Assembly: GCA_958298945.1 (NCBI GenBank)
Contig: OY282606.1
Location: 44,839,920 to 44,903,919 of the forward strand
DNA length: 64,000 nucleotides
Direction of reading: 5' to 3'
DNA from: Atherix ibis
Lineage: Eukaryota > Arthropoda > Insecta > Diptera > Athericidae
Shown one piece after another: positions 1 through 11,699 of this stretch. The notes beneath the pieces are model-generated. The model saw only the letters and a program-made list of their open reading frames with translations. It made no database searches and was not told where the DNA came from. Within the stretch, counting starts at the first letter, position 1. Each line of letters begins with the position of its first letter. The position numbers were made by a program, and so were the translations under genes.

Positions 1-525
1 AAACGTTTTTAATTTTGTTGTTAATATTAATATTGTTGTTTATGTATTTGTGTATTTTAGATTGTTAAGTGATTCCTTAACTTAATAAGTTTTTAATTTC
101 ATTTTAATTTAAAAAAAAAATTAACTATTAAACAAAAAATTGAATAACGAAATTTTATATTTCTTGCCTATGGGTAAGTTTTGAAAATATGAATTTGATT
201 TTAGAAAATATTTTATTAGAATAAGACTTGAAAAACGTATTCAGAATAATTAAAAACTTACAAAAATTATATGCGAAAAAAAAAACTTTTAATCAAAAGA
301 AATGTTCATTTTTACAAAAACTCTTTTTTAGATTTTTTTTAAATGTTTTTTTTTTTTGTTATATTTTTTATATATTAATTTTTTTAATAGTTTATTTTAA
401 GAAAATAAAAAGATTGTTATTTGTTAGAATTTTAAAATATTTTGTCCTTTATTTGTTTCCTGTTTGGTTTTTGTTTTCATTTCATAAGCGACTTGTTTTG
501 ATATATTTTTGATTTTTTCGAAAAT

Positions 526-2385
526 CTAATGTTGCACGCATTTTATATTTGTTTCTAGCAACATTTTCTGAAATTTTTTATCACCTTTTTAAGTTTGAAA
601 GGTTTAAAGGAAATTTTACTAAAACGTTTTTATAATATTTTGATAAATCAGTTTTTATCATTTTTTAATATTTTCTAATTTTTACTGTATGGAAAATTGC
701 AATCAAGCTTTTCCCATCCATGAAAAATGGAAAAATTTAATTTTAAAAAAATTCAGTAATAGCGAACAACAATGAAAACAGTTTTTAATTAATTTGCAGA
801 AGAAGATGGAAAGCGCTTGGTTTTACCTGATTCGATTGTACATGAAATAAATAGAATTGCTTGTTGGGCCCAGCCATTGCGCCTCCGCCACCAGCCTTTC
901 GAATCGTTTTAATTTGAATGAATTGCTCTTCGAATAATTTGTAAGTAAGTAATTTGGCCTCCTTGGCTGGGATCATTGCCTCTTTTTGTATATCCTCTTG
1001 TTCGATGTAATTTTTCGATCGGATAACACGAAATATTCGACTCGCCTTCGTACCAAATTTTTCTGTGATCACGTTTTCGATGCAAGCGAACACAAGCTGT
1101 TCAAAAGCGAATGACATTTGGACAACGTACTGATCACCACCCTGTTGTGAGACTCTGCGCAAAAAATTAAGACTATCCTCAGCTATGAAATATTCAAATT
1201 AATTTTTTTCTTAACAAAAAAATAAGTAGCAACAAAACCGTACCAATCATCGAAACGTATTGATCGAAATATCGTATTAAGTCTCGATTTTTCGATAATT
1301 TATTGATGGTGTGTTTTACTCCGATAATGGAGATTGAATTTGAATTACCCTAAAATGATAGATGTAGTTTTTTTATGGTTAAAACTGGATCTGGCTAAAA
1401 AATAACATCGATTCTTTTTTTCTTCGAATTTACCTTTTGCCATGCGTCTGAGCGTTCGTACATCACTTGAAGAATGTACTTGAAGCACTCACCAGCCGAT
1501 GGGCCAAGTTTTCTTTCAATAACCGATGTCATAACGGTGTCCCGGAAATCCTGATGGAATCTTTCAAAGTTCACGTGGAAGTATGGAGCTTGAATAAGAA
1601 TTTTTTATATATTTTTTTATATACGTTAAAGGTTATTCTTACAATTAGTATTTTGTTGGTTTTGCTCATTTTCCGGCCCGTGAAGTTGTTCGGTTGTAAA
1701 TGTCGGAGGCGCGAAACGTTCATTGGGGTCCGTAACTGATTGTGGTATGGAGCCATGTTCGTTCGCATGCCGTGGCACTTGTATGCGAATCAAATAGTGC
1801 GCCTCAACCATCGTCTGAAAGATATCTCGGTAATTTTCAATTGTGTCTTTACCATCATTGCTAGCAAAACATTTGCGCACAAGATTTAGTCCCGTTTGTG
1901 TCCCCGAACGTAAAAGTTCCTCGGTTAGCAAAGCGCCAATGTCACCGTACAACGTTTTTATCAGGTGAACGTACCTATAATAATTATTTATTTTTTGTAT
2001 TTTAAAAAAAGAAGAATTAAAAATTCATTTTGAAAAAACGCCAAACCTTGGATAACGAAGAATGAACAAAATCGCATCTTTTCTGATGATGTACTCGACC
2101 AGAATCTCGTTGACTTCATTTGTCTCAAAGTACACAAAACGAAATTTGATCAGAATTGCCAATGCGATGGCAACCTAATTTAATTTTGAATGTTTTAGCT
2201 ATATTTTAATTTCTGAATAAAAATTAATTTGAATTTACCTCCGATTTCGGAAGCTGAGTGCACTTGACTATCGACGAAAGTGTTCGTGACACCGAAGAGA
2301 ATAACGTGTCGGCAACTTTTTGTACACTTTCACCAAAATATTGTTTCAATATCACCGAACATAAATTGCTATATGTTATAGACAT
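526..2385 (-). CDS. POLR3C: RNA polymerase III subunit RPC3 (POLR3C), multi-exon, 3' end uncertain
   Basis: Subunit of RNA polymerase III; in the family it forms a subcomplex with RPC6 and RPC7 needed for promoter-specific initiation of tRNA, 5S and U6 genes in the nucleus. Joined exons on the minus strand are 2385-2239, 2174-2047, 1974-1643, 1588-1434, 1349-1244 and 1182-827. All have GT..AG introns (54-84 bases) and keep phase, giving 408 codons. The N-terminus MSITYSNLCSVILKQYFGE matches the first winged helix of the family. FILRYPRYVHLIKTLYGDIG and the exon 4 stretch FERFHQDFRDTV are further family blocks, and AMIPAKEAKLLTYKLFEEQF plus FYLFHV mark the C-terminal winged helix. The ATG is preceded by no other in-frame coding block. 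A seventh exon at 567-526 (acceptor TTTCAG) would add KMLLETNIKCVQH, resembling the next family block, but then meets TAG; the frame stays open beyond it to a TAA at 424-426. Family proteins are about 530 residues, so the C-terminal coiled part is missing or broken here. Confidence 0.9.
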
Positions 2386-2490
2386 TTTATGAAAACCTTT
2401 TTAAAGTAGAAATCGCTGCAGAGAAACCAAGCACATTGACGTACACGCCGGTTTGTTTTGGTTTCTTGGAGTTGTCAAAACAATACTGAA

Positions 2491-2502
2491 AATCAGCTGA
2501 TT
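2491..2502. promoter_or_regulatory. E-box palindrome in the POLR3C promoter region
   Basis: The perfect 12-base palindrome AATCAGCTGATT lies about 105 bases upstream of the POLR3C ATG. Its core fits the ATCAGCTGAT E-box known as one of the over-represented core-promoter motifs of fly genes. Its use here is inferred from position only; no TATA box was recognised nearby. Confidence 0.4.
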
Positions 2503-4169
2503 TTCTTTTCTAACATTTGGCAGGTTTCGTGGTGAAGTTGCGCATGCAATGTTTTCTGTATAGTTTATGGCTTTGATATTTGTGGTGTAATATAAAATCT
2601 GACGATAGCCACAGATAAGTATACTACCGATTTGCATTCCTTTTTTGAGCTCGCAAGGAAAAATAAATATTCCATTGATAATGAGTCTTTGTCGCCTTAT
2701 TCACAATCATACTACAAATGCATAAATGTATTTTATATGTAACCTTTCAGGCGAATAAAGGTTTTTAATAACACAACTTAACGAGTGTTATTATTTCCAT
2801 ACAGTAGACTCCAAAATGCCTAACATATTTTGTCGAAAATATTGGAAAATGATGTAAAATTTTTGTCACAGTAATTCCGAATGAATTCGATAACGTTATT
2901 ATTCGATCTTTTATAGTTCAAGGCAAACAAAAAATACCTACAAACATATATGGATTTTTATGTCAATACAATTCAAACAAAACCAATCCGTTTAAATAAT
3001 TCATCATCCACTGTTTTATCAAACATTTTACTAGCTGCGGGAAAATTCTTGTGATTTATACTCTAAATCAGGCAATCGTGTGAATGAATGCATTACGAGA
3101 ATTATTATTTGTGTTGGTTGTACGCTTTTACCCTACTCACCGTACTTTAGCGATTTCAGAGCGTAAAACAAGAACTTTTGAGCAGAGCCTGATACTGAAC
3201 TCTTTATATTTATCTGTGATCTGACGCACTATTTTAGGGTAACTGTTCGAAAGTGTTTATATTAATAGTTATTTATTAAAGATATTTTACTCTCTAGCAA
3301 CGCCTAAATATAACAGTAAATTACAAATTATATATATAACTAATTTTTTTGATATTTTTTCCTGAAAGTCAAACCACTAAAATTGTTGTCAAAATGAAAA
3401 AAATAAACATATTTTCCTGCGTCTCATATTAACTTGTGAATTTTATTAAACATATTTTCCGGCGATTCTTTTAATTATTAAATTTTGCTACAAAACCACG
3501 TGTTTGAAGCATAAAATTACAGCCTCATCTTTTTGTTAAAATTATATATTGCAATTTTTCACGTTATAAGTTTTCAATTTAAGATATTGTAATTTTTCTA
3601 GTTAATTGCAAAATTTTTAATTAATTGCTTAATACGAAAATTATTGGTTTTTGTTGATGTTGTTCGTTTTTTTTGACCCTTAAATATAGTTTTTATTTAA
3701 AAAATAGTTAAAAACGTTTTAAAAAAGAACCAAAAATTTTTTGAAATAACCTCAAATAATATTAAAAAAAATGAAGATCCCATTGAAAACTATAAACAAT
3801 AAAAAAGTAAAGAATTGAAAACAATAATAAAAAGTTTTATTTAAAAATTATAAATCGAAAATTTGTTTGAGCGCATTTTTATTAACAAATAAAATACAAT
3901 GTAAATTTTCGAAATAAAATCGCAAAACAAATGTCAATCATCTTTTTTCCAAAATATTTTTTTTTTCTTGTAACTAAAACAATAAATTTAAATTGAACTA
4001 ATAATAAGATCGATTTGATTATTGTTTTATTAATATTCGCCAGCATAAAACTTAATTGAACACAAAACAATTTGAATATTCCTTACTCTAAACAAGAATT
4101 TACAGAATCCACGCATAATTTTTTTATTTTTATATTATTTTGCTGTTTGACTTATTATAATTAAAATTT
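2503..4169. other. intergenic, no gene seen
   Basis: AT-rich sequence between the 5' end of POLR3C and the 3' end of the next minus-strand gene. Short open frames at 2401-2637 and 3882-4070 have no recognisable protein. The part next to 4170 should hold the 3' UTR of the Cys-rich gene; T-rich plus-strand runs near 4119-4130 could supply an AATAAA signal on the minus strand. Confidence 0.5.
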
Positions 4170-7100
4170 CTAACCGCATACATGAATACATGGAATTCCG
4201 CAACAACAGCTGTTAGGGAGTTCTTCATAGAGTTTTGCAGGATTCATAATATTAGTCTCAACTTTATTATTACATGTGCGAGGAAAGTCGGTTGGTGACG
4301 TTCTGCATTCAAGTCCAACGGGCCTAAGCACAATATGAACATGGGCACATTTTAATAAATTTTATACAAAAAATGTAGATATCTAAATACCTGCAACCGG
4401 TGATTTTCCTAAGATCCATACACTCAAGACGGCAGCGCATATAATCACTTACGCCAATTTCTTCAAGCCTGTTAAGAACTACAATTTTTGGTTTATTTGT
4501 GCCTGGAGCGGGCTTGCCAACTTTACCGAATGTACCTTTTCCAGAGGGCCCCTCTCCAGTATTATGTTTCCCAGCTGTGCTTAAAGCGTAGGCATTCCCA
4601 GTATCTTTTGCTTTTCGTCGGCTAGTGTCACGATATCTTTTACCACCTGCTTCACCATTACGATCACTTTCACCACTACGACTACCTTTGGGAATCTGCA
4701 TTCGAGTTTTGTCTTTGCCTCTAAATGTATCGTCGAAAGATTTTCCAGTAGCATCTTTACTCCTGACACTGCGTTCATTTTTACTATCGAAGTTATCATA
4801 ATCTTTTGATCCTACTCTTTTATTTCCGCGATCATCGGTATATTTTCTACCTTTTCCTTGACGATCTCCTCTATCATCCACATCGTTTTTGCCATCTTTT
4901 CGTATCCTGCCTTCATGTTCATCATCCCAATCACGATCACGATTTCGATTCCGATTCCGATCAATATTACTAGCCCGATCAAGATTATGATCCCGATCAA
5001 TATTATCATCCCGATCAAGATTATGATCCCGGTCAATATTACTATCCCAATCGCGATTACGATCCTCAGGACGATTATGATTACTACCACGATTACGGTC
5101 CCCAACAATATTACTATCCCGATCACGATTACGATCCCCAGAACGATTATGACCCTGGTTACGATTACGATCCCCAAAACGATTTTGATCCCGGTTACGA
5201 CTATGATTACTACCACGATTACGGTCCCGGTCACGATTATGATCCCCGTCAAGATTACGATGACGATCCCCATCAAGATTACGATCTCGATCACCATCTC
5301 GATCTCGACCCCGGTTATCTCTATCTTCATTTTCGTTATATCTATTTTGACCACGATCTATATCTCTATCCCGATCCCGATCTCTCTTATTATCATAGTC
5401 ATGGTCCTGACCTCGATCTTTATCTCTGTTTCTATTGCGATTTCGATCCAGATAATCATCGACAGAGCCTTGTCTCTCAACTTGCCTTCCATCACAAGTC
5501 ATTTTTCGTTCTAAAAATTAAAAATATACCAAAAAATAAAATAAAATAAATAACAAATTATATACTTTCAGAAGAATAATTGTCATAACTGGTCTGATGG
5601 GTAGTGTGCACTTGTGATTGAAGCTTTTGAAAATCCCTTAACGCCTCAAGACATATCCTTTTGATTGCGCAGTAGCGGCAGACTTTGGCACAACAACATT
5701 TAGACTTTTCAGTACAGGGTGAAAGTACCTGACTTGCTAAAATCCTCTCTTCTTTAGATTTTTTTCTTTTATCAATCACACACTCATTGCAGCAGATTAT
5801 CGTCACTTTTCGTCGACATCTACTGCAGTTACAGATACTGTAATAGTTTAAAAAAATGGAAATTTCCGTAAATTCACTTTATGCTCATTTATGAGTGATC
5901 GAGGAAGTCTAATAACGATGAAAAGCTTATTCCGATCAGTTAGTCAAGGTTACACAAGGTCGAATCACCTGTTTTATAAAAATTTAGTATTTTTTGGACC
6001 CCATTCCAACATCAAAATATTTTAAAACAGCTCAAAACACCTCCAAATAATTCTAAACCACTTCAAATAATTCAAATTAACTCAAAAAAAAAACTAGGAA
6101 CTTCTTTAAATAATCTCTAAAATAAAAAACTTAAAACGTCTCATAAAAATACCAAATTTTATAAAAGAAAAGACATAATATAATAAACTAGTCGCTTAAA
6201 AAATAAAAGCTCAAAAGCTGTGGACTGCGAACTGTATTATGTGAACAGGCAATATCTTTTTCAAAAATGCACCGGTGACTACATTTAAAAATAATCCTTC
6301 AGTAGGCTACATAATCGCAACAGTCACAAAGAGCCTAGTGGTCTCAAATCTAAATTTTTTTTTGGTTTAGTATGGCTACTTTAAACGTCGTATTGTTGCA
6401 CCGTTGCTTCAGATACTGATACTTGTACGTCTTTTACTATCTCATAGATCTCTTATTATCTCATGGGTCTTATACTATCTCAAAAAAATTCCTAATATGT
6501 CGCAGGTCTTTTACTATATCGCAGGTCTTCTTTTATCTTATAGGTTTCCTAATATCTCGTAGGTAGTAGGACTCCTAATGTATAGTAAGTCTCTTGTTTT
6601 ATAAAAAATCTAAAATATATTTTTTCTTTAATATGAGGCCTAGCTGGTTTTACAATATTTTTATTGACTTGTATTTATAGTGGGATACCCCATCTTTAGA
6701 CAAGTATAGACAGCGCTCTCTCATCCTATCTCAAAGGTCTCCTGTTCTCTCTTCCATCTTCTACATTAACTTAGGTCTTCTACAATATCATATTCCTCTT
6801 ACAATTTTAAGGTCTTTAACTATGTGTATGTCTACTATTTTATAAATTAAAAAAAGAAAATATTTTTTTGAGCTCATTTTAACAGCAGAATTCCCATCCA
6901 TAGATGCTGGAATTTGGAGATCTCGTGGGTCTGTTATTCTCTCTCAAGTCTTTAAAAGTCCTTTTGGTATAGTACTCCCTAATGGTGTCTCCTAATATAT
7001 ATAAAGTCTCCTATTTTAAATAAATAAAAAAATCTATATATCTCATCTTTACTGTTAAGCTAGATATTTGGAAGTTTAAAATAATTATTTTTTTCAAATT

Positions 7101-8035
7101 GTTTTGATATTAAGGGACTAATTGTTAAGATTTTTTTACTTGAATTTTTCATAAGCTCTTATTTTCACTGAATAATAACATGAGCCAGTAAGCCATATTG
7201 AAGTTATGATTATGATAGAAGGAAACTGGAGTTTTTATTTAAAAAAAGATATTCGTATTGATGGTATGCGAGTTTTATTGATTAGATTTCAATGACGAAG
7301 AACAAACTATAGACTTGCCGAATGTAGCACAATCCCAGATATTACGATCCTAGACAAAAAATCTGAACATTGCGGGACTGACAATACCAAGACTTTTATT
7401 AACATTAAGATCACTTTTGGAAAAATGTTATCAAATTTTATGTACTAATCTATTCACTTCATTACTTATTCCTTACATTAGTTTACTCTGTAAAGTTATA
7501 CTATTAAATATAAAAGAACTGAATGTATAATTACTGAGCACGTGGAGATAATTCCTTCCAAATTAATGTATCTATAAATATTCAGATGTAAAAACAAATA
7601 TAAAAAAGAAGGACGCATTGCAAAAAATCCCAATACTTTCAGCATCATTCGTGTGCATAAGAAAGCATGCCAGTATTTTAGATGTCAATCTTAATGTTTT
7701 CAAACAATTTTTTGAACTATTATGAAAAATATTTATAAAAAAATTTATAATCAGCTGATATTTACCATCTTTGAAAATTTGATAAACTGTTACCCTTGCT
7801 GTTGTTTGCTGAAAGAATACTGTCGCTCTAAAAATGAATCAAAAAATAAGTTAAAAGAAGTTAATAAGCTGATCTTAATAGTTAGTCAATTATTATAAAA
7901 TCAGATAAAACTAACATTGTTAACCAAATTTCTACTCGAATGGTTGTTCAAATTCGTAATCGAATAGTCGGCACACTTTTCTTGAGATTTGTAGCACCCG
8001 CACCGTGAACAATAAGGTCTAGAGTCTAGGATCAT
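4170..8035 (-). CDS. unrecognised 575-residue protein: Cys-rich ends, Arg/Asn/Asp-repeat centre
   Basis: Five exons join without a phase error: 8035-7916, 7827-7766, 5837-5566, 5510-4391, 4323-4170 (1728 bases including TAG). The start is the first ATG after an in-frame TGA 24 bases upstream; further 5' exons are not excluded. Residues 1-60 hold YCSRCGC and a Ser/Asn-rich stretch. Residues 61-115 are dense in cysteine (CICNCSRC, IICCNEC, KCCCAKVCRYC), suggesting metal binding or disulfides. Residues about 170-345 are a low-complexity run of Arg-Asp, Arg-Asn and Asp-Arg dipeptides with longer units such as NIDRDHNLDRD. A Gly/Lys/Ser-rich charged linker follows to about 490. The C-terminus has YMRCRLECMDLRKITGCR, GLECRTSP, then SCCCGIPCIHVCG. 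No signal peptide or membrane segment is evident. The Cys exons are split by a 1.9 kb intron holding a degenerate tandem repeat. I do not recognise the family. RD-type repeats occur in some RNA-binding proteins, but the Cys-rich ends argue against assigning that role. The splice joins and phase are seen; expression is not. Confidence 0.75.
4920..5465 (-). repeat. coding repeat, about 6-base period, encoding Arg-Asp/Asn dipeptides
   Basis: Plus-strand text is a run of GATC(C/A)CGATCA- and GATTACGAT-like units, with longer repeats of 24-27 bases such as two NIDRDHNLDRD blocks near 4960-5045. It lies within exon 4 of the Cys-rich gene. The period keeps other frames open as well, so the long Ile/Thr-rich frames on both strands (for example 4858-5514 plus) are by-products of the repeat. 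Confidence 0.85.
6420..7015. repeat. degenerate intronic minisatellite
   Basis: Within the 1.9 kb intron between the second and third coding exons, words such as TCTCATAGGTCTCCTAATAT recur with variation, spaced roughly 20-30 bases apart (near 6440, 6465, 6505, 6530, 6550, 6730, 6930 and 6990). The units are too diverged to fix one consensus. No coding potential was seen in the rest of this intron. Confidence 0.5.
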
Positions 8036-8875
8036 AATGTCACAGTTTCGATGTTTTCATGAAGAAAAATATTTTTTTGCAATTCTCTTCTTGTTAAAAA
8101 TTTTAATCTCTTCACTACTGTCGTTATACTTTAATTTAGTATATAATTTATGATTTTTAGACTTCTAACAAAAAAAACAATCGAGAAAATAATAAGAAAA
8201 AAAACCAATATTTTACATAAATTAAAAGAAAATAATTAATAATAAATTTTTTTATTTCTATTTGAATAAATTTCTATTTTATAAATTCCAATTTTCTAAA
8301 CATAGTTAAATTTGATTGAAAAACGAATAATTTCGTAGATATTTAAATGTCGAAATGGATTCAAAGCCGACTATGAGCGTATATTAGATGAACGTGTGGG
8401 GAATATGCTCCACATACTTTTTTGTTTTGAAAAATTAGAATTTTTATAAGCATTTCTAATGAGTTATAATTTGAGTATTGATGGTATGTGAGATTTTGAG
8501 ATTATGAAACCTTTCATGATATAAGCAATACAAGGACTTGCTTTGATTGTGCATAAGCAACAATCTAGGTTACTTTTAAATGGTACGTAAAATTTTGGAT
8601 GACAACCAATTTTGAGAATATTTTATCTGTATCTAATAACACTACGAAGAGGTCCAATAACTTTGATTTAGTTTTATTTTGGTGTCAAGTGAATATTGAA
8701 TGATCTTGGCATCATTTGATTATCGACTTTAGAAATATGTAATGAGTTAATGATCTTGGTTTTAATGTATTCAATGAGATGGTAAAGATTACAAAAAAAC
8801 TACACAAAAATTATTCCAAATTATTTTTTTATTACAATGTTTTATTGTACTTTTAAGGCTCTGGCATCAATATTT

Positions 8876-8925
8876 GCCAAATGTCCATCACGACTCCGAT
8901 GCCAAATGTCCATCACGACTCCGAT
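8876..8925. repeat. 25-base tandem duplication
   Basis: Two exact adjacent copies of a 25-base unit beginning GCCAAATGTCC and ending GACTCCGAT. Downstream to about 9010, variants of GACTCCGATGACTCCG and AATCGGTAA..TGGGTGTTT recur, so the duplication is part of a small mixed repeat cluster with higher GC than its surroundings. Confidence 0.85.
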
Positions 8926-9059
8926 GACTCCGCCAGTCCCTAATCGGTAATGGGTGTTTCGACTCCGATGACTCCGCATCAATCGGTAAATCGTTATGGG
9001 TGTTTACGGTATTTTTCAATTACATGTCAGTACTCTAAATGATGCAATATTACTTTTTT

Positions 9060-9126
9060 TATGTATGTATTTAGATAGAAATGTGTCCTATAACTAAATA
9101 TGTATGTATTTAGATAGAAATGTGTC
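9060..9126. repeat. 28-base direct repeat, period 39
   Basis: The 28-base word starting TATGTATGTATTTAGATAG occurs at 9060-9087 and again at 9099-9126 without mismatch. Confidence 0.85.
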
Positions 9127-9282
9127 GATAATGAGTTAAGGTTGTCGGCGCCTGGCTACACATTTTCCACCATAAAAAGGTTTTCTACCAAATGACTTAC
9201 GCAAAGGTATACTGGTATTCTTATACTTTGCACCGACTAAGATTCCTTTAGTTTTTGCACCAATCGGCTTACCAGGTGTATA

Positions 9283-10502
9283 AGCTTAAATCCGCTGTTT
9301 TTTATTCAACAAAACACATGTTTTTTTTTCATAAAAAACCGAAACAAATTTATTCAAAGTACTTGCCCTCGGTAGATACACATTTTTCCCATCTTTCGGG
9401 CAAGTTGTCGATACCACGCCAAAAAATTCCTTCTCTTTCGAGGCAAACCACTCATCAAGCCATTTTCGGACGTCTTCGTAAGAATCGAAGTGCTGCTCAG
9501 CAAGCGCGTGGCCCATCGACGAAAACAGGCGGTGCTCGAAAGGGGCCAGTTCTGGTGAATAAGCAGGGTGGGGTAGCGGCTCCCAGTTGAGTGTCTCCAA
9601 GTAGTTTCGGACCATTTTTGACGTGTGCGATGGTGCGTTGTCGTCGAGGAAAATCAGCTCGTCATTACTTTGTTGATAATCCGTGATTTTTTCACGCAGA
9701 ACACGGTGCTCAGTTGTTGGTGGTAGCGGTGAGCATTGACAGTTTCACCAGGCTTTAACATCTCATAGTAGACGATACCCTGCTGTCTTACAAAACCCAC
9801 AGCATTGTCTTCCGTCTGAAGCAATTTGGTCTTGGGGAAGATGTTGATGGTTGGCCGGGCCCACGATTTCTTGCGTTTAGGATTCTCGATATATATCCAC
9901 TTTTCATCGTCTGTCACAATCCGATGCAGGAACGAATTTCTTTTTTGTCTGGCGATCAAGATTTCGCATGTGTTTTGGCGTTGCTCCATCTGCCTGTCGT
10001 TCAATTCATGCGGCACCCATTTTGCGATCTTTTCGATCTTGCCCATGGCACGCAGACGTATGGAAATGCCTGGTTGAGTAACATCCAATTGCTCCGTGAG
10101 TATTTGTTGCGGTTGGGTATCGTCTTCGTCATAAAGAGCCTGCAATTGATAGTCCTCAACCTTCCTAGGCCGATTTTCACGCTCCGTGTCCCACAAGTCA
10201 ATATTGCCGTCTTTGAACTGACGATATTGCCGTCTTTGAACTGACGGCACGTTTTTTCCGATAAAGCACTGTCACAATAGGCCTCCATAAGCATTCGATG
10301 TGATTTGGCATCCGATTTCTTCAAATTGTAGCAGAAAAGCAGAGCTTCCCGAATATGCTCTTTTTCTGGCACAAAACTAGACATGATTACCAAAGGAAAA
10401 ATGTATGTTGTTGTACGAAATTGCTAACAATGTTCACTGATTAATGTTGACAGATGTCAAACTCATAAAAAAAGTATGGCGTGCCCATGGTAACTTAATA
10501 CG
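9283..10502 (-). mobile_element. mariner family A, copy 1, defective and truncated
   Basis: Minus-strand mariner. The transposase starts MSSFVPEKEHIREALLFCYN at 10384; later blocks are GISIRLRAMGKIEKIAKW, VTDDEKWIYIENPKRKKSW, MLKPGETVNAHRYHQQL and YLETLNWEPLPHPAYSPELA. These follow the D,D34D layout, but the last catalytic position reads APFEH where copy 2 has APSDC, so the third Asp is lost, and several frameshifts are present. A 23-base tandem duplication (10201-10246) replaces the DWFRRF region. The left end keeps TA plus AGCTTAAATCCGCTG; the other end stops at 10502, about 50 bases short of the terminus seen in copies 2 and 3. Confidence 0.9.
10201..10246. repeat. 23-base tandem duplication inside mariner copy 1
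   Basis: Two exact copies of the unit starting ATATTGCCGTC and ending GAACTGACG. The length is not a multiple of three, so it shifts the transposase frame. Confidence 0.9.
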
Positions 10503-11125
10503 TAACCTAATATTGCTCAGGATCAGCTAACTATTAACGTTATAGAGTCTAGTGACTTTAGTTTCCTTAAAAATAAAATTGCCTGAGTGATCAAAAGTCT
10601 TGATTTTTATGATTATAGATTTACATGATGACTCAAAATGGATTATGTATGAAGAGAACTAAATAACGGTTTAACAACTTTGGTTAAGATATGGTTAGCA
10701 TAACTTCAGAAGCCAACTGATCTGGATTTATATATATATAGCTATCGTTATACGTATCTAGGGGCAGGAAACTTATAGAATCTAATATCCATAGACATAA
10801 ACATGAGTCTTGAATTAAATAAATTGCCAGTAAACTTCATTTATGATTACCTGTATTAATGTAGAGGATTTGTAACTTATTCAATATAGATCTCTGTATA
10901 AGATCCAGAATTAAAGAAAAATTGTGACAGAAGAAAACTTGAAGTATGAGGAACAATAATAAGTCTTGTAAGAAAAATTTAATTTACAGATTGTAAAAAT
11001 TCCAAATTCCAATATTTATGAATCCAAAAATAATCAGAACTGGATTGTTCTTCATATTTTTATTGTTGCTGTCCTTATTTTTAGGGTTTTCTCTAAAAAT
11101 AACTATTCAAATAATACAATATTAA
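10503..11125. other. no feature recognised
   Basis: AT-rich sequence between the truncated mariner and the coding-like fragment that follows. Confidence 0.4.
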
Positions 11126-11696
11126 CCAAAAACGGATGAACCAGCATCGTATCGATCGAATCCTAAATGCGAAGGAGCATATTTTCCATTCCATTTTATT
11201 ATGTGTTATTTGGCACTAAGGTATTTAGGAGATTCCTATGAATATGTTATAGCCACTGAAGCACATCAAGACGAACTGTTGCCGAATGGAGATTACACAG
11301 AGATTGGTATTCATACACGATTTGGACGACCGCTCATAAAAACATGAAATTCCAAAACTTTATTGTAAACTTCGATGAGGAAAGTTTCCTTTTTGTTCAT
11401 TCATCACAATTTCCTATGGTATATGTTAAGAGGCTCGATTTTGCTGCCATCCAATTTTGTTCGCTTCGTAAGGATTCATCGTATTGAATAAGACTTACTG
11501 TCTGTGTATCCAATACTATAGGCGATTGTTGGCGATTCTATTCCGAATACCGAAGATATATTTGAATTGCGGTTGTCCTCGGGTTTCCCTAACAAAGAAA
11601 TAAGAAAATCTGATAAGAAACCGAAAACATTGAAGCTCTTATTGATCCGAGGAGATTGGATTTGCATTCATTTGAAGATATTTTCTTGTGTTGAAT
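11126..11696 (+). pseudogene. possible degraded coding fragment, family unknown
   Basis: Three consecutive plus-strand stretches in shifting frames look more protein-like than their surroundings. 11126-11347 is open for 73 codons without an ATG start and includes CEGAYFPFHFIMCYLALRYL and EIGIHTRFGRP. About 11350-11490 has NFDEESFLFVHSSQFPMVYV. About 11520-11696 has IVGDSIPNTEDIFELRLSSG and ends at a TAA. The base composition is less AT-rich than its flanks. I do not recognise the protein; it could be an old gene or transposon relic, or chance. Confidence 0.3.
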
Positions 11697-11699
11697 AAA

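Larger units (their letters stand above)
8036..9282. other. upstream flank of the Cys-rich gene, no gene seen
   Basis: AT-rich sequence that may contain the promoter and 5' UTR of the minus-strand gene ending at 8035. It holds two short duplications (8876-8925 and 9060-9126) and otherwise nothing I can identify. Confidence 0.45.

Noticed and set aside
228..512. 94-codon Phe/Leu-rich frame
   Set aside because: Product of T-rich low-complexity DNA on the strand opposite the POLR3C tail; its start codon is not ATG.
2401..2637. 78-codon minus-strand frame upstream of POLR3C
   Set aside because: Overlaps the presumed promoter and 5' UTR; no family resemblance and no splice context.
4858..5514. 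218-codon plus-strand frame rich in Ile and Thr
   Set aside because: It is antisense to the Arg/Asp repeat exon; the 6-base repeat period keeps it open. No independent support.
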